From: an uncultured Paracoccaceae bacterium | GTDB lineage: Bacteria > Pseudomonadota > Alphaproteobacteria > Rhodobacterales > Rhodobacteraceae | NCBI GenBank assembly: GCA_947493145.1 | Contig: CANLPZ010000001.1 | Coordinates: 1,561,690-1,625,689, forward strand | Direction: 5' to 3' | DNA length: 64,000 bases | Shown here: one piece after another, positions 36,024-46,591 of the stretch | Layout: the number at the start of each line of letters is the position of its first letter | Position numbering within the stretch: the first letter of the stretch is position 1 | Translations under genes and position numbers: made by a program | The notes under the pieces: model-generated | Told to the model about the DNA's origin: nothing | The model's database searches: none | What the model saw: the letters and a program-made list of their open reading frames with translations, nothing else

Positions 36024-36767
36024 ATGACACATGACTTACGACTTGGTGTGAATATTGACCATGTGGCGACTGTCCGAAATGCGCGCGGTGGCGCAGTTCC
36101 CGATCCGGTTCGTGCTGCGGTTCTGGCGGAACAAGCGGGGGTAGATGGGATAACAGCGCATTTGCGCGAAGATCGTCGTCATATTCGCGATGATGACATT
36201 TCGGCGCTGATGCAGGAATTAACCGTCCCGTTGAATTTCGAAATGGCTGCGACCGCTGAAATGCAGGCCATTGCACTGCGTCATAAACCGCATGCCGTGT
36301 GTATCGTTCCGGAAAAGCGCGAGGAACGTACAACCGAAGGCGGTTTGGACGTTGCACGTGATGAAAATAACCTTGCGCATTACATCGCACCAATACGGGC
36401 TGCCGGCTGCCGTGTTTCCATTTTCATAGCGGCCGATCAGCGCCAAATTGAAGCGGCACATCGTATCGGGGCGCAGGTGATCGAACTGCATACCGGTGCC
36501 TATTGCGATGCCCATGCCGAAGGCCGGTTCGACGATCGCGATGCTGAACTTGCGAGTCTGAAAGACATGGCGCGCTTCGCTCATGACTTGGGGCTGGAGG
36601 TGCATGCAGGGCATGGTTTGACGTTTGATTGCGTAACCCCAATTGCGGCAATGCCGCAGATCAAAGAACTCAACATCGGACATTTTCTGATTGGTGAGGC
36701 TATTTTTCGCGGCCTCGAAGGATCAATTGCGGAAATGCGCCGGATCATGGACGAGGCACGCGGGTGA
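36024..36767 (+). CDS. pdxJ: Pyridoxine 5'-phosphate synthase
   Basis: PdxJ condenses 1-deoxy-xylulose 5-phosphate with 3-amino-2-oxopropyl phosphate to give pyridoxine phosphate. The 247-residue protein shows [55 protein letters not shown] and ELHTGAYCD, all typical. The ATG at 36024 suits the family start; the frame is open ten codons upstream. It is coupled to acpS by GTGA. Confidence 0.96.
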   Translation: MTHDLRLGVNIDHVATVRNARGGAVPDPVRAAVLAEQAGVDGITAHLREDRRHIRDDDISALMQELTVPLNFEMAATAEMQAIALRHKPHAVCIVPEKREERTTEGGLDVARDENNLAHYIAPIRAAGCRVSIFIAADQRQIEAAHRIGAQVIELHTGAYCDAHAEGRFDDRDAELASLKDMARFAHDLGLEVHAGHGLTFDCVTPIAAMPQIKELNIGHFLIGEAIFRGLEGSIAEMRRIMDEARG

Positions 36768-37177
36768 TCCTTGGTATCGGAACCGATCTCGCGAATATTG
36801 AGCGGATCCAAGGAACGTTGGATCGGTTTGGCGATCGTTTCAAAAATCGGGTCTTTACCGAAATTGAACAGGGCAAAGCAGACCGCCGCAAAGATGTCGC
36901 GGGCACCTACGCCAAACGCTGGGCCGCAAAAGAAGCCTGTTCCAAAGCGCTGGGAACAGGTCTTGCCATGGGGATTTCATGGAAAGACATGTCTGTCACG
37001 AATTTACGCACGGGCCAGCCTGTAATGCATGTGACAGGTTGGGCAAAGGACCGGTTGGACGCGATGACGCCGGACGGCCATACCGCAACCATTCATGTTA
37101 CTTTGACCGATGATCATCCATGGGCACAGGCCTTTGTGGTGATTGAGGCTTTGCCAACACCTGTTGCAAACCCTTGA
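36764..37177 (+). CDS. acpS: Holo-[acyl-carrier-protein] synthase
   Basis: AcpS attaches phosphopantetheine from CoA to acyl carrier protein. The 137-residue protein begins [15 protein letters not shown], where the Asp binds magnesium, and has [15 protein letters not shown] with the second acidic ligand. The GTG start overlaps the pdxJ stop. The pdxJ-acpS-lepB-rnc-era-recO order is a well-known proteobacterial arrangement. Confidence 0.95.
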   Translation: MILGIGTDLANIERIQGTLDRFGDRFKNRVFTEIEQGKADRRKDVAGTYAKRWAAKEACSKALGTGLAMGISWKDMSVTNLRTGQPVMHVTGWAKDRLDAMTPDGHTATIHVTLTDDHPWAQAFVVIEALPTPVANP

Positions 37178-37227
37178 CTCATGCCCGTCATGCGCCCATG
37201 TAGCGGCAAACCAATCCGGAGAGAAAA

Positions 37228-38064
37228 ATGACCGAGCAGAAAAGCTTTGGAGCGACCCTTTGGGACAATGTCAAAACCGTTGTTTCGGCGCTGATTATTG
37301 CCGGCCTTTTCCGGTCGCTGTTGTTCCAACCGTTTTGGATCCCATCAGGGTCGATGAAAGACACGCTTTTGATTGGTGATTTCTTGTTCGTCAATAAAAT
37401 GGCGTATGGGTATTCTTATGCATCATGCCCGTCGATCCGTATTCCGCGTTTGGGTATTGATATCGATGCCGAAGATTTTTGTGGTTTCACAAAAGGCGAA
37501 AACAAACGCTTGTGGGGCGCGGAACCTGAAATCGGTGACGTGGTTGTTTTTCGCCATCCGGTCACAGGCCGCGATTTCATTAAACGTTTGGTGGGTCGTG
37601 AAGGCGATGAAATTCAGTTCAAAGACGGGGTAATGTACATCAACGGCACAGCCGTGGAATTGGCAGAGGCACCCAAATTTGTTGAAGAATACGCTCCACA
37701 GGGACGTTTCGGAAACAAGCCTGCATGCGAAAATGGTACGGTCGGTTTCGGGGCAATGTGTGAAAAATCCAAGCAAATCGAAACACTGCCGAATGGTCAC
37801 AGCCACGCAATTTTGAATATCAGAAATTCACGTGCTGATAACACGGGGATTTATGCTGTCCCTGACGGGCATTATTTCTTTGTTGGGGATAACCGTGACA
37901 ATTCAACTGACAGCCGGTTTCCGCAAACTGCAGGTGGCGTTGGTTTTGTACCCTATGAGGATCTAATTGGTCGTGCAGATCGGGTTGTTTTTTCTTCTGC
38001 TGGATCGCGCATGCTGTTTTTCTGGACTTGGCGGTCGGATCGTTTCTTTAAGGCAATCGATTGA
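37228..38064 (+). CDS. lepB: Signal peptidase I
   Basis: LepB cuts signal peptides from exported proteins at the inner membrane. The 278-residue protein has one N-terminal membrane helix (about residues 14-36), the catalytic Ser42 in [11 protein letters not shown], the general-base Lys119 in [13 protein letters not shown] and the late box [15 protein letters not shown] cysteine-containing insert (CPSIRIP, FCGFTKG, ACENG, MCEKS) may form disulfides. GGAGAG precedes the ATG. Confidence 0.96.
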   Translation: MTEQKSFGATLWDNVKTVVSALIIAGLFRSLLFQPFWIPSGSMKDTLLIGDFLFVNKMAYGYSYASCPSIRIPRLGIDIDAEDFCGFTKGENKRLWGAEPEIGDVVVFRHPVTGRDFIKRLVGREGDEIQFKDGVMYINGTAVELAEAPKFVEEYAPQGRFGNKPACENGTVGFGAMCEKSKQIETLPNGHSHAILNIRNSRADNTGIYAVPDGHYFFVGDNRDNSTDSRFPQTAGGVGFVPYEDLIGRADRVVFSSAGSRMLFFWTWRSDRFFKAID

Positions 38065-38744
38065 AAATTTCCGCTGATCTCCGTGCCTTTCAGGGGCGAT
38101 TAGGGTACGAATTTTCGCGTACCGAACTATTACAGCGGGCAGTGACGCATTCGTCTATGTCGACGCCCAATCGGGGCGACAATCAACGCTTGGAATTTCT
38201 TGGCGATCGCGTTTTGGGATTGGTCATGGCCGAAGCCTTAATCGAAGCCGACCCCGACGCAAGCGAAGGCGCATTGGCGCCGCGTTTCAACACGCTTGTG
38301 CGCAAAGAGACCTGCGCGGATGTGGCGCGGCAGATTGATCTGGGTGCCGTGTTAAAATTAGGGCGTTCTGAAATGCTGTCTGGCGGACGACGCAAAGAAG
38401 CGCTGCTTGGCGATGCGATGGAAGCCATCATCGCTGCGGTTTATCGCGACGCAGGGTTTGAAACAGCTCGTGATTTGGTATTGCGGCTTTGGGGGGATCG
38501 TATCACCACCGTTAAAGCCGACGCGCGCGACGCGAAAACCGCGTTGCAAGAATGGGCACAAGCGCGCAAACAGCCCCCACCGAAATACACCGTGGTTGAA
38601 CGCAAAGGGCCAGATCATGAGCCCGTTTTCACCATCGAAGCAGGTTTGAGCAGCGGTGAAACCGCACAAGCCACTGCCGGTTCAAAACGAAATGCAGAAC
38701 AGGCCGCGGCAACGGCGCTGTTGAAACGATTGGAAACGAAATGA
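38061..38744 (+). CDS. rnc: Ribonuclease III
   Basis: RNase III cuts double-stranded RNA, including rRNA precursors. The 227-residue protein has [14 protein letters not shown], the family signature, at about residues 41-54, and [16 protein letters not shown] with the second set of metal ligands. A C-terminal dsRNA-binding domain ([16 protein letters not shown] ... [13 protein letters not shown]) completes it. The start is a TTG overlapping the lepB stop; era overlaps its end by four bases. Confidence 0.95.
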   Translation: MKISADLRAFQGRLGYEFSRTELLQRAVTHSSMSTPNRGDNQRLEFLGDRVLGLVMAEALIEADPDASEGALAPRFNTLVRKETCADVARQIDLGAVLKLGRSEMLSGGRRKEALLGDAMEAIIAAVYRDAGFETARDLVLRLWGDRITTVKADARDAKTALQEWAQARKQPPPKYTVVERKGPDHEPVFTIEAGLSSGETAQATAGSKRNAEQAAATALLKRLETK

Positions 38745-39646
38745 CAAAGGCCGGATTCGTAGCGCTTATTGGCGAACCGAACGCAGGGAAATCGACATTG
38801 CTGAACCAAATGGTTGGCGCAAAGGTGTCGATTGTAACGCATAAGGTTCAGACCACGCGTGCCCGCATCCGCGGCGTTGCGATGCATGGCGAAAGCCAGA
38901 TCGTATTTATCGACACGCCGGGTCTGTTTCGACCGCGCCGTCGATTGGACCGCGCCATGGTTGCAGCGGCGTGGACAGGTGCGGCGGACGCAGATGTTGT
39001 TGTGTTGATGGTCGAAGCCCACCGTGGAATTACCGATGGCGTAAAAACGATTTTGGAAAACCTGTCGGAACGGTCACAAACAACAAAAATCGCGTTGGCG
39101 ATCAACAAAATTGACAAGGTAAAATCCGAAGTATTGTTGGGGCTTGCAAAGGAACTGAACGACGCATTTGCGTTTTCCGAAACCTTTATGATTTCCGCGG
39201 AACGTGGCCACGGGACTGATACATTGAAAGATTGGCTGGCGAGCCAATTGCCAGAGGGACCTTACCTTTACCCAGAGGATCAAATTGCAGATTTGCCAAT
39301 GCGTATGATCGCGGCCGAAATCACGCGCGAGAAATTGACCCTGCGTTTGCATCAAGAGCTACCTTACCAAATGACGGTTGAAACCGAAAACTGGGAAGAG
39401 CGCAAAGACGGTTCTGCGAAAATTGATCAGGTGATTTATGTTGTTCGCGATGGCCACAAAGGTATCGTTCTTGGACATCGCGGCGAAACTGTAAAAGCCG
39501 TCAGTAAAGCTGCGCGCGAGGAGTTGGAGGAATTCATGGGGCGCAAAATCCACCTTTTCCTTCAGGTCAAAGTGCGTCCAAATTGGTTGGAAGAAAAAGA
39601 ACGGTATTCGGAAATGGGTCTGGATTTCAAAGACGGTAATTCATGA
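38741..39646 (+). CDS. era: GTPase Era
   Basis: Era binds 16S rRNA and helps mature the small ribosomal subunit. The 301-residue protein has the G1 loop [14 protein letters not shown]3 DTPGLF, G4 NKID and a C-terminal KH domain with [12 protein letters not shown]. It is coupled to rnc before it and to the DUF1491 gene after it by ATGA overlaps. Confidence 0.96.
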   Translation: MTKAGFVALIGEPNAGKSTLLNQMVGAKVSIVTHKVQTTRARIRGVAMHGESQIVFIDTPGLFRPRRRLDRAMVAAAWTGAADADVVVLMVEAHRGITDGVKTILENLSERSQTTKIALAINKIDKVKSEVLLGLAKELNDAFAFSETFMISAERGHGTDTLKDWLASQLPEGPYLYPEDQIADLPMRMIAAEITREKLTLRLHQELPYQMTVETENWEERKDGSAKIDQVIYVVRDGHKGIVLGHRGETVKAVSKAAREELEEFMGRKIHLFLQVKVRPNWLEEKERYSEMGLDFKDGNS

Positions 39647-39975
39647 CCCGCTTAACCAGCGATGTTTGGGTTTCTGCATATTTGACACGGCTTCGTCTTG
39701 TCGACATTCCGGCCTTTGTCACGGCCAAAGGGGATGTGACCGCAGGCGCTGTTTTGATCAAACTAAATACTCTGGATGGGAACGCTGTTGCGTATCAGCG
39801 ATCCTTTGATTTGATGTCTGGGGAACGTGCATGGGTTGAATTGGCCAAAGGTGACGAAAGCGTCGTTGACGCAGCTTTGGCAAAACAACGCACGTTTGAT
39901 CCAGATTTATGGGTGATCGAAGTTGAAGACAAAAACGGGCGACATCTTTTGGATGAACCTGGTCTTAGCGATTAG
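39643..39975 (+). CDS. DUF1491 family protein
   Basis: The 110-residue protein begins [25 protein letters not shown] and contains GDVTAGAVLIKLNTLDG and DPDLWVIEVEDKNGRHLLDE, the DUF1491 pattern. It is a conserved alphaproteobacterial protein often encoded between era and recO. No function is known. Its ATG overlaps the era stop. The 156 bases after it up to recO hold nothing I can name. Confidence 0.88.
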   Translation: MTRLTSDVWVSAYLTRLRLVDIPAFVTAKGDVTAGAVLIKLNTLDGNAVAYQRSFDLMSGERAWVELAKGDESVVDAALAKQRTFDPDLWVIEVEDKNGRHLLDEPGLSD

Positions 39976-40131
39976 GCCAAAATTTCCCTAAGGCAACCAA
40001 AAGCAAGCGTCCAATGAAAGCCGCGATTTGCAACGCAAACATAAGAACAGCGGTGGAATAGGCGGAAGACGAAAGTCGCATGTGAGTGACCTTTTGCTTG
40101 AAGTATCATGGCTTGCGTGGATAGTGACCCC

Positions 40132-40866
40132 ATGGAATGGAGAGATCAAGGCGCGTTGTTGGCGGTTCGAAAGCATGGTGAAAACGCTGTGATAGCCGAA
40201 ATTTTCACCGCGGAACACGGCCGGCATGCGGGTGTCATTCGAGGTGGAACCAGCCGCAAGATTGCTCCGATTTTACAACCCGGTGCGCAATTGGATGTAA
40301 CGTGGAAAGCGCGTTTAGAGGAACATTTAGGCAGTTTTCACGTTGAGCCGGTACGAAGCCGCGCCGCGTTGGTCATGTCCGACCGGCTGGCCTTGGCCGG
40401 TTTAAATGCTGTTTGTGCTTTGCTTGTTTTTGCTCTGCCGGAGCGCGAAGCGCATAAAGAGCTGTATCAACATTCGATCAATATGTTGGATCTGTTGGGG
40501 CAGACCGAGGCATGGCCACTTGGGTACCTCCAATGGGAAATGCGGTTGTTAGAGGACTTAGGATACGGGTTGGACCTTTCCGCCTGCGCTGTAACTGGTG
40601 CAGTGGATAAGCTGTGTTATGTGTCGCCAAAATCGGGTCGCGCTGTCAGCAAAGAGGGCGCAGGCGAATGGGCCGATCGATTGCTTGCGTTGCCACCAGT
40701 CATGTTGGGGCAGGGGAACGCCGACGACGGCGAGATTTTGAAAGCATTGGAAACAACAGGACATTTTTTGCAACATGGTTTGGCAAAGGATCTTGGGGAC
40801 CGACCCGTTCCTGTTGCGCGTGACCGTTTGATTAAGGCTTTGACGCGCTATTCGATGTCGGCTTGA
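40132..40866 (+). CDS. recO: DNA repair protein RecO
   Basis: RecO anneals DNA strands and loads RecA in the RecFOR pathway. The 244-residue protein has an OB-fold N-terminus ([38 protein letters not shown]) and a helical C-terminus ([25 protein letters not shown]). I placed the start at 40132 because the family begins MEWRDQG; the frame is open eight codons upstream. The 3' end overlaps the convergent lipoprotein gene by 19 bases. Confidence 0.94.
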   Translation: MEWRDQGALLAVRKHGENAVIAEIFTAEHGRHAGVIRGGTSRKIAPILQPGAQLDVTWKARLEEHLGSFHVEPVRSRAALVMSDRLALAGLNAVCALLVFALPEREAHKELYQHSINMLDLLGQTEAWPLGYLQWEMRLLEDLGYGLDLSACAVTGAVDKLCYVSPKSGRAVSKEGAGEWADRLLALPPVMLGQGNADDGEILKALETTGHFLQHGLAKDLGDRPVPVARDRLIKALTRYSMSA

Positions 40867-41237
40867 AACTCCATAGTTTCGCCATCGTCATTCGACAATA
40901 TCAAAACTGATCCAGACACTTCGACTAAGGTCATCCGCCCGAGCGTTGCCAAAAATTCAGTTTCTTGTTTCAGTTCAGGACAGGCCCGTTTCGTGGAACC
41001 AATCGCTTCGGCGCGAAACCACGGGTACGGAACGGTTTGCGAACCAAAATATTGGTTGCAAGGGGCGTTTCCCGCGATGCGCCCCTGTTCGGGGAATGTA
41101 ATCGTTGCGCCGGCTGTAAACGGATTGCCGGAGATATCTGTCAGGTTCCACGTCGTTCCCGCATCGGTGAACCCAGAAATGGTTTCATCCTGAAAACACG
41201 CAGCCAGAAGAAGTGGGAAAAAAAGTGCGTGGCGCAT
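40848..41237 (-). CDS. META-domain (HslJ-like) lipoprotein
   Basis: This 129-residue protein has a lipoprotein signal ending LLLAAC. The mature part has [37 protein letters not shown], the pattern of the META/HslJ domain (conserved Gly, Cys-Asn and Tyr), and later a second Cys in KRACPEL. META proteins occur in the envelope and are linked to stress resistance in some bacteria. The exact role is unknown. Confidence 0.8.
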   Translation of the reverse strand: MRHALFFPLLLAACFQDETISGFTDAGTTWNLTDISGNPFTAGATITFPEQGRIAGNAPCNQYFGSQTVPYPWFRAEAIGSTKRACPELKQETEFLATLGRMTLVEVSGSVLILSNDDGETMEFQADIE

Positions 41238-41253
41238 TCGACGTGCCTTTGAG

Positions 41254-41802
41254 TTACTTCAGAATTCTGTCGAGTATAGCCAAAGCTGCAGCTTTTTTCT
41301 CTTCAATTTTCAGCGAGGGCAGATCATCTAACCCCACGACTAAAGCATAAAGAGCATGTGCTTCCGCTTGAGCACCCAAATTAGAGTTGACCAATAAGTC
41401 CGTGAGGTAAGTTATCCGTGCGTTATCGACCCGTGCAACAACATCAGCCACGACGGGATCATTCCGGCCCCAAGCACGCAATGCAGGTTCGGCAGCCGCG
41501 CCACCATAAATTGGGTCGTCCGCGGACGCCGCCAGTGTAACCAAAGTCCTTAACCGTTCGGCGGGGTCTTCGATTTTGTCAACTTGCGCAGCGATTTCGA
41601 CGTACCCTTTTTGGCGCCACAGTTTGAGCATCGCATCACGCAAGGCTGCGACATCTTTAAAATGCCAGTAAAACGACCCTTTGGTCGCGCCCAATTCGCG
41701 GGCCAAGGGTTCTGCTTTAACGCCAACCGCCCCTTTCGTCGCCAAGGCACGAAATCCGGCGTACACCCAATCGTCTGGGGATAATCTTCGTTTGCTGCTC
41801 AT
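41254..41802 (-). CDS. TetR-family transcriptional regulator
   Basis: The 182-residue protein has a TetR helix-turn-helix at about residues 10-55 (DWVYAGFRALATKGAVGVKAEPLARELGATKGSFYWHFKD), followed by a helical ligand domain. The ATG at 41802 follows AGGGTG; a GTG two codons upstream is possible. It is divergent from a small membrane protein gene whose promoter holds an inverted repeat, so that gene is its likely target. The ligand is unknown. Confidence 0.9.
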   Translation of the reverse strand: MSSKRRLSPDDWVYAGFRALATKGAVGVKAEPLARELGATKGSFYWHFKDVAALRDAMLKLWRQKGYVEIAAQVDKIEDPAERLRTLVTLAASADDPIYGGAAAEPALRAWGRNDPVVADVVARVDNARITYLTDLLVNSNLGAQAEAHALYALVVGLDDLPSLKIEEKKAAALAILDRILK

Positions 41803-41851
41803 TGTCACACCCTACGCTTGCGTATTGAATGGGTCAAGTGTTGCAGATAAA

Positions 41852-41867
41852 CATACGCTATAGTATG
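41852..41867. promoter_or_regulatory. Candidate TetR operator overlapping a promoter
   Basis: CATAC-GCTATA-GTATG is a perfect 5+5 inverted repeat with a six-base centre that contains TATAGT, a plausible -10 hexamer. It lies 15-30 bases before the membrane protein start, in the gap shared with the divergent tetR gene. Confidence 0.5.
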
Positions 41868-41881
41868 GATCAGGAGGTAAT

Positions 41882-42259
41882 ATGAATAAAGGAATTCTAA
41901 CGGCCGCGGTGCTTATGGGTTTGGGCGAAATTGCACATGTATTCATGGGGGGACCAGAGGTGCACATTCCAATGGCACAAGAGGTGACGGATCCGTACCT
42001 GAACGCGTTTGTTCCGATCATTTGGCATGCAATCACAGTTGTGTTGGCTGTGTTGACCGCAGGTTTGTTCTGGCTGGCATTCAATCCCAACAGACCGCTT
42101 GAAGCGGTATTTGCAGCAATACAGTTCGGGTTCGCCGCATTGTTTTTGTACTACGGCGTCCCTGAATTTGGCACAGCGGTATTTCCACAATGGATATTAT
42201 TTACGCTCGTTCCGGTTCTCACGTTTTTCGCAATGCGACGTGCGGAACGTTTAGCTTAG
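41882..42259 (+). CDS. Small four-helix membrane protein, unknown function
   Basis: This is a 125-residue protein with about four hydrophobic helices (near residues 4-22, 44-66, 75-95 and 100-117) and few charged residues. AGGAGG stands six bases before the ATG, a very strong ribosome binding site. It resembles no family I can name. The divergent TetR regulator suggests induction by a small molecule. Its 3' end overlaps the convergent mcd end by nine bases. Confidence 0.75.
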   Translation: MNKGILTAAVLMGLGEIAHVFMGGPEVHIPMAQEVTDPYLNAFVPIIWHAITVVLAVLTAGLFWLAFNPNRPLEAVFAAIQFGFAALFLYYGVPEFGTAVFPQWILFTLVPVLTFFAMRRAERLA

Positions 42260-43936
42260 CAAGCGTCGTGCGATGACTTGTGCCTGAATTTCTGCTGCGC
42301 CTTCGAAAATGTTCAAAATCCGAGCATCGCAAAGGACGCGGCTGATTTTGTATTCCAACGCAAAACCGTTTCCACCGTGGATCTGTAAACCGTTGTCTGC
42401 GGCAGCCCACGCAACGCGTGCACCGAGCAGCTTTGCCATTCCCGCCTCAAGATCGCAGCGGCGGCCTTCGTCCTTTTCTCGGGCACTGAAATAAGTCAAC
42501 TGGCGTGCGACCATGATTTCCACCGCCATCATTGCAAGTTTCGAAGAGACGCGCGGGAAATCTATGAGTGACTTTCCGAATTGTTTGCGGTCTTCGGCGT
42601 ATTGCATTGCGATATCCATTGCGGATTGCGCCACACCAATCGCGCGCGCTGCGGTTTGAATACGTGCGCTTTCGAAGGTTTCCATAAGCTGTTTGAAGCC
42701 TTTTCCTTCTTCGCCACCAAGCAGATTTTCTTCCTTTACTTCAAACCCATCGAAACCAAGTTCGTATTCTTTCATGCCGCGGTATCCGAGCACCTCGATT
42801 TCGCCACCTGTCATTCTAGGGGTCGGAAATGGGTTTTCATCCGTTCCTGGTGTCTTTTCTGCCAAGAACATCGATAGGCCACGATAATCGGTTGTTTCAG
42901 GATCTGTTCGTGCAAGTAACGTCATCACATGCGTGCGTGCGGCATGGGTGATCCATGTTTTGTTGCCGGTGATTTTATAGGTGTCGCCGTCTTTGACCGC
43001 GCGTGTTCGCAACGATCCAAGATCCGAACCTGTGTTTGGTTCCGTGAACACAGCCGTCGGCAAGGTTTCTGCAGATGCAAGGCGCGGCAACCAGTTTTCT
43101 TTTTGCTCTTGTGTTCCACCAGCAAGGATTAACTCTGCTGCGATTTCGGAGCGGGTTCCAAGTGATCCGACACCAATGTACCCGCGCGAAAGTTCTTCGG
43201 ATACAACGCACATGGAAGCCTTTGACAAACCAAAACCGCCAAACTCTTCTGGAATTGTCAGGCCAAAAACACCCATCTCGGCGAGTTCGTCGATGATCTC
43301 CATTGGGATCAATTCGTCATTTAGGTGCCATTCGTGCGCAAATGGTTCGACTTTTTCAACGGCATAACGGCGGAATTGATCACGGATCATTTCCAGTTCG
43401 TCATCCAGCCCTGATGCCCCGAACATTACGGAACCAGCCTGTTCTTGCATCAATTCAACCAAACGTGTGCGCGCAGATTGCGTGTTGGCCTGTTGTGTTA
43501 ATTTCATAACCGCAGGCGTCATTAAGGCCGACATATCAGTCTGAGAAAGACCTAAATCTTGGAGCCGAACAATTTCGCCTTGGTTCATTGGGATGCCGCC
43601 GTAAATTTGCCAAAGGTATTCCCCAAAGGCAATTTGGTGGATCAGTTGTTCAAGTTCGCCGAATTTGCCCGCACGATCCATCCGTGCGGCCCAGTCCTGC
43701 ATTTGCTCGAGTGATTGTGCATATGTCGCAAGCCACGCAAGCCCGTGTGCGGCCGTTTGGTTTTGTTCGATCAATCCAGCTGAGATACGCCCGTCTTTGG
43801 TCACCATGTCGCGTACCGCGCTTTTGGCGGTGTTCAAAACAGAAACCACCGGACCGATTGCGTCGGCCGTAAGTTCCAGCAAATGAGCAAGCACAGGGGA
43901 GGCGGTCAAAGGCATATCTGTTCCATCGTGCGGCAT
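42251..43936 (-). CDS. mcd: (2S)-methylsuccinyl-CoA dehydrogenase
   Basis: Mcd oxidises (2S)-methylsuccinyl-CoA to mesaconyl-CoA in the ethylmalonyl-CoA pathway of acetate assimilation. The protein is an acyl-CoA dehydrogenase of 561 residues, longer than the usual 380-400 because of an N-terminal domain of about 150 residues, which is characteristic of Mcd. The core shows VFTEPNTGSDLGSLRTRA, KTWITHAART, AEDRKQFGKSLIDF and GGNGFALEYKISR. Electrons would pass to the ETF whose genes lie at 54-56 kb. GGAG precedes the ATG. A different long acyl-CoA dehydrogenase is less likely. Confidence 0.88.
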   Translation of the reverse strand: MPHDGTDMPLTASPVLAHLLELTADAIGPVVSVLNTAKSAVRDMVTKDGRISAGLIEQNQTAAHGLAWLATYAQSLEQMQDWAARMDRAGKFGELEQLIHQIAFGEYLWQIYGGIPMNQGEIVRLQDLGLSQTDMSALMTPAVMKLTQQANTQSARTRLVELMQEQAGSVMFGASGLDDELEMIRDQFRRYAVEKVEPFAHEWHLNDELIPMEIIDELAEMGVFGLTIPEEFGGFGLSKASMCVVSEELSRGYIGVGSLGTRSEIAAELILAGGTQEQKENWLPRLASAETLPTAVFTEPNTGSDLGSLRTRAVKDGDTYKITGNKTWITHAARTHVMTLLARTDPETTDYRGLSMFLAEKTPGTDENPFPTPRMTGGEIEVLGYRGMKEYELGFDGFEVKEENLLGGEEGKGFKQLMETFESARIQTAARAIGVAQSAMDIAMQYAEDRKQFGKSLIDFPRVSSKLAMMAVEIMVARQLTYFSAREKDEGRRCDLEAGMAKLLGARVAWAAADNGLQIHGGNGFALEYKISRVLCDARILNIFEGAAEIQAQVIARRLLS

Positions 43937-44081
43937 GAATCACTCCATTCTTGGTTCAACGTCACTCTAGTTATTTCGCACTTGCAGCGCAATTATAATT
44001 CAATTTCTTTTTCACATTTGAACAAAAATGTCGCAACGAAATAATGCTGTCTTGTCATCTGATTTCGCTTAAACAGCAGGT

Positions 44082-44852
44082 ATGTTGGATTTTTTAAGCG
44101 TGGTACCGCTCGAGGCATTGCTGGTTGCGTTCGCCGCGGCATTGTTTGCGGGTGTTGTAAAAGGCATGGTCGGGTTCGGAATGCCGATGATCATTGTGTC
44201 AACCACTGCAAGCCTTCTGTCGCCTGAACTTTCGATTGCAGCCCTTTTGCTCCCGACTTTGGCCAGTAATGGGTATCAAGCGTTCCGGCAGGGGGCTGGA
44301 CAAGCGGTTGCGACCATTCGAGAATTCAAATGGTTTCTTATTGTGGGTGGGGCCATCCTTGTGTTGGTGGCTCAATTGGTGACCAATGTCCCTCAAAACA
44401 TCTTTTTTCTAACGCTAGGCAGTTTTGTAACGCTCTTCAGTGTGCTTCAACTTTTGGGATGGTTGCCAAATATTCCTGCGCGGACCACGAAAACCGATGT
44501 CGCGGTTGCAGCAATCTGCGGTGTCACAGGTGGTATGTCCGGAATATGGGGGCCGCCAACGGTAACGTATCTAACCGCCGTCAACACACCGAAGCTGGAT
44601 CAAATCCGCATACAAGGTGTGATCTATGGGCTCGGCGCGGTTGCTTTGTTCGCAGCACATATAAAGTCGGGATTGTTGACACCGGCGAACACTCTATTCT
44701 CAGCGGCTTTGGTCGTTCCTGCGATGGTTGGAACCTTTCTTGGCACACAATTTAACAATCGCATTGATCAGCGCATGTTTCGAAAGCTTACCCTAATCGT
44801 GTTGGTTCTCGCAGGGCTCAATCTTTTGCGACGTGGTGCGTTCGGTGCATAG
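44082..44852 (+). CDS. TSUP (TauE/SafE) family membrane transporter
   Basis: The 256-residue protein has around eight hydrophobic helices and the TSUP start pattern AALFAGVVKGMVGFGMPMIIV, with a later repeat CGVTGGMSGIWGPPTVTYLT. TSUP proteins export sulfite, sulfoacetate or other small anions. The substrate is not readable from sequence. It is divergent from mcd. Confidence 0.88.
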   Translation: MLDFLSVVPLEALLVAFAAALFAGVVKGMVGFGMPMIIVSTTASLLSPELSIAALLLPTLASNGYQAFRQGAGQAVATIREFKWFLIVGGAILVLVAQLVTNVPQNIFFLTLGSFVTLFSVLQLLGWLPNIPARTTKTDVAVAAICGVTGGMSGIWGPPTVTYLTAVNTPKLDQIRIQGVIYGLGAVALFAAHIKSGLLTPANTLFSAALVVPAMVGTFLGTQFNNRIDQRMFRKLTLIVLVLAGLNLLRRGAFGA

Positions 44853-44857
44853 GATTT

Positions 44858-44887
44858 AAAAAAGCAAGAGACGCCCTAAGGCGTCTC
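44858..44887 (-). terminator. Rho-independent terminator of pckA
   Basis: On the - strand, GAGACGCC and GGCGTCTC form an 8-bp stem with a four-base loop, followed by TTGCTTTTTT. It lies 22 bases after the pckA stop. Confidence 0.85.
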
Positions 44888-44908
44888 AAGTCTCGGGTCC
44901 TGGAAAGA

Positions 44909-46507
44909 TCACCCAATCGCTGCGGCGCGTACATCGTCGTCGATATACGGCAGGTATTGTTCGAAGTTTTCTGCAAACATCTGCGTCAATTTCTGAGCTT
45001 GAGCATCATACGCGGCGCTGTCTTCCCAAGTACGGCGAGGATCCAACAAAATGTCAGCAACCGCTGGAACACTTGTTGGAACTTCGAAGCCAAAATTGTC
45101 GTCTTTGCGGAACGTTGCGTTTGCCAGTGAACCGTCTAGCGCAGCAGTCAACAAGGCGCGTGTCGCACGGATAGGCATGCGTGATCCTGTTCCATAGGCA
45201 CCACCAGTCCAACCAGTGTTGACCAACCAACATGTCGCGCCATGCTTTGCGATCTTTTCACGGAGCAAGTTTCCGTATGCCTCTGGACGGCGCGGCATGA
45301 ATGGCGCGCCAAAGCAGGTTGAAAACGTCGGTTCAGGTTCAGTGATCCCGCGTTCTGTTCCGGCGACTTTGGACGTGAAGCCAGACAAGAAATGGTACAT
45401 CGCTTGCGCAGGTGTAAGGCGTGCAATCGGAGGAAGCACACCAAACGCATCACATGTCAGCATGATGATATTTTTTGGATGGCCACCCAAGGCGGTCGGT
45501 GATGCATTGGAAATGTAGTCTAGCGGATACGCGCAACGCATATTCGCGGTTAGGCTGTCGTCTTCGAAATCCAATTCCAAGCTGTCTGTGTCGAACACCA
45601 TGTTTTCAACCACGGTGCCAAATTTTGACGTCGTTGCATAAATTTCTGGTTCGGCTTCAGCGCTAAGGTTGATGGTTTTTGCGTAACACCCACCTTCGAA
45701 ATTAAATGTTCCACGATCAGACCAACCGTGTTCGTCGTCACCAATTAAAACGCGATCTGGGTCGGCAGATAGCGTGGTTTTTCCGGTCCCCGAAAGGCCA
45801 AAGAATACGGCGGTATCTATTGGGTTCCCTTTGGCGTGGTTGGCCGAACAGTGCATCGGCATGATACCTTTTTCCGGCAACATGTAGTTCAAAAGGCTGA
45901 ACACTGATTTCTTGTTTTCGCCCGCGTATTCTGTTCCGCCGATCAAAATCAATTTCCGGTCAAAATTCATTGCGATCACGGTATCAGACCGACAATCGTG
46001 TTTTTTCGGGTCCGCTTTGAACGACGGGCAGTTGATAACGGTAAACTCAGGAATAAAATCAGCAAGCTCATCACGATCTGGACGGCGAAGCATATGGCGA
46101 ATGAATAGTCCGTGCCACGCAAGTTCTGTCACGACGCGAACGTCCAAACGGTGGGCTGGATCAGCGCCGCCAAACAGATCTTGGACGAAGTAATCGCGTC
46201 CTTTCATATGTTCGATCATGTCGTCGTAAAGCGCGTCAAAGCCGGCTTCGGACATCGGCGCATTATTGTCCCACCAGATGTGTTCCGCGACTGAGGCGGA
46301 CTTTACGATGTGTTTATCTTTTGGCGAGCGACCCGTAAATTTACCGGTCGTGACCAAAAAAGCCCCACCTTTGCCCAATGTTCCCTCATCGCGCAAAAGC
46401 GCTTCCTGAATAAGCCTTGGCTCAAGATAATTGTAATAGACGTTCCCCAAACCCGCGATGTTTTGCGTTGCAAGAGTGTGGTTCGGGTTGACCAATCCGT
46501 GGTCCAT
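44909..46507 (-). CDS. pckA: Phosphoenolpyruvate carboxykinase (ATP)
   Basis: PckA turns oxaloacetate into phosphoenolpyruvate at the start of gluconeogenesis. The 532-residue protein has the kinase motif [16 protein letters not shown], the preceding PMHCSANH and the later [18 protein letters not shown] chose the ATG at 46507, eight bases after AAGGAGAG; the frame is open 13 codons more. It is divergent from chvI, as in many alphaproteobacteria, with about 310 bases of shared control region. Confidence 0.96.
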   Translation of the reverse strand: MDHGLVNPNHTLATQNIAGLGNVYYNYLEPRLIQEALLRDEGTLGKGGAFLVTTGKFTGRSPKDKHIVKSASVAEHIWWDNNAPMSEAGFDALYDDMIEHMKGRDYFVQDLFGGADPAHRLDVRVVTELAWHGLFIRHMLRRPDRDELADFIPEFTVINCPSFKADPKKHDCRSDTVIAMNFDRKLILIGGTEYAGENKKSVFSLLNYMLPEKGIMPMHCSANHAKGNPIDTAVFFGLSGTGKTTLSADPDRVLIGDDEHGWSDRGTFNFEGGCYAKTINLSAEAEPEIYATTSKFGTVVENMVFDTDSLELDFEDDSLTANMRCAYPLDYISNASPTALGGHPKNIIMLTCDAFGVLPPIARLTPAQAMYHFLSGFTSKVAGTERGITEPEPTFSTCFGAPFMPRRPEAYGNLLREKIAKHGATCWLVNTGWTGGAYGTGSRMPIRATRALLTAALDGSLANATFRKDDNFGFEVPTSVPAVADILLDPRRTWEDSAAYDAQAQKLTQMFAENFEQYLPYIDDDVRAAAIG

Positions 46508-46591
46508 GTCTTCTCTCCTTGAGACAAAATTGTGTTCAGTACCCAAGGCTTAACACGCAGATTCCGAAGGTGAACAGGACAGGATCGCACA

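Noticed and set aside
44014..44031. ACATTT-N6-AAATGT dyad between mcd and the TSUP gene
   Set aside because: Short, A+T-rich and likely by chance; no partner sites seen.
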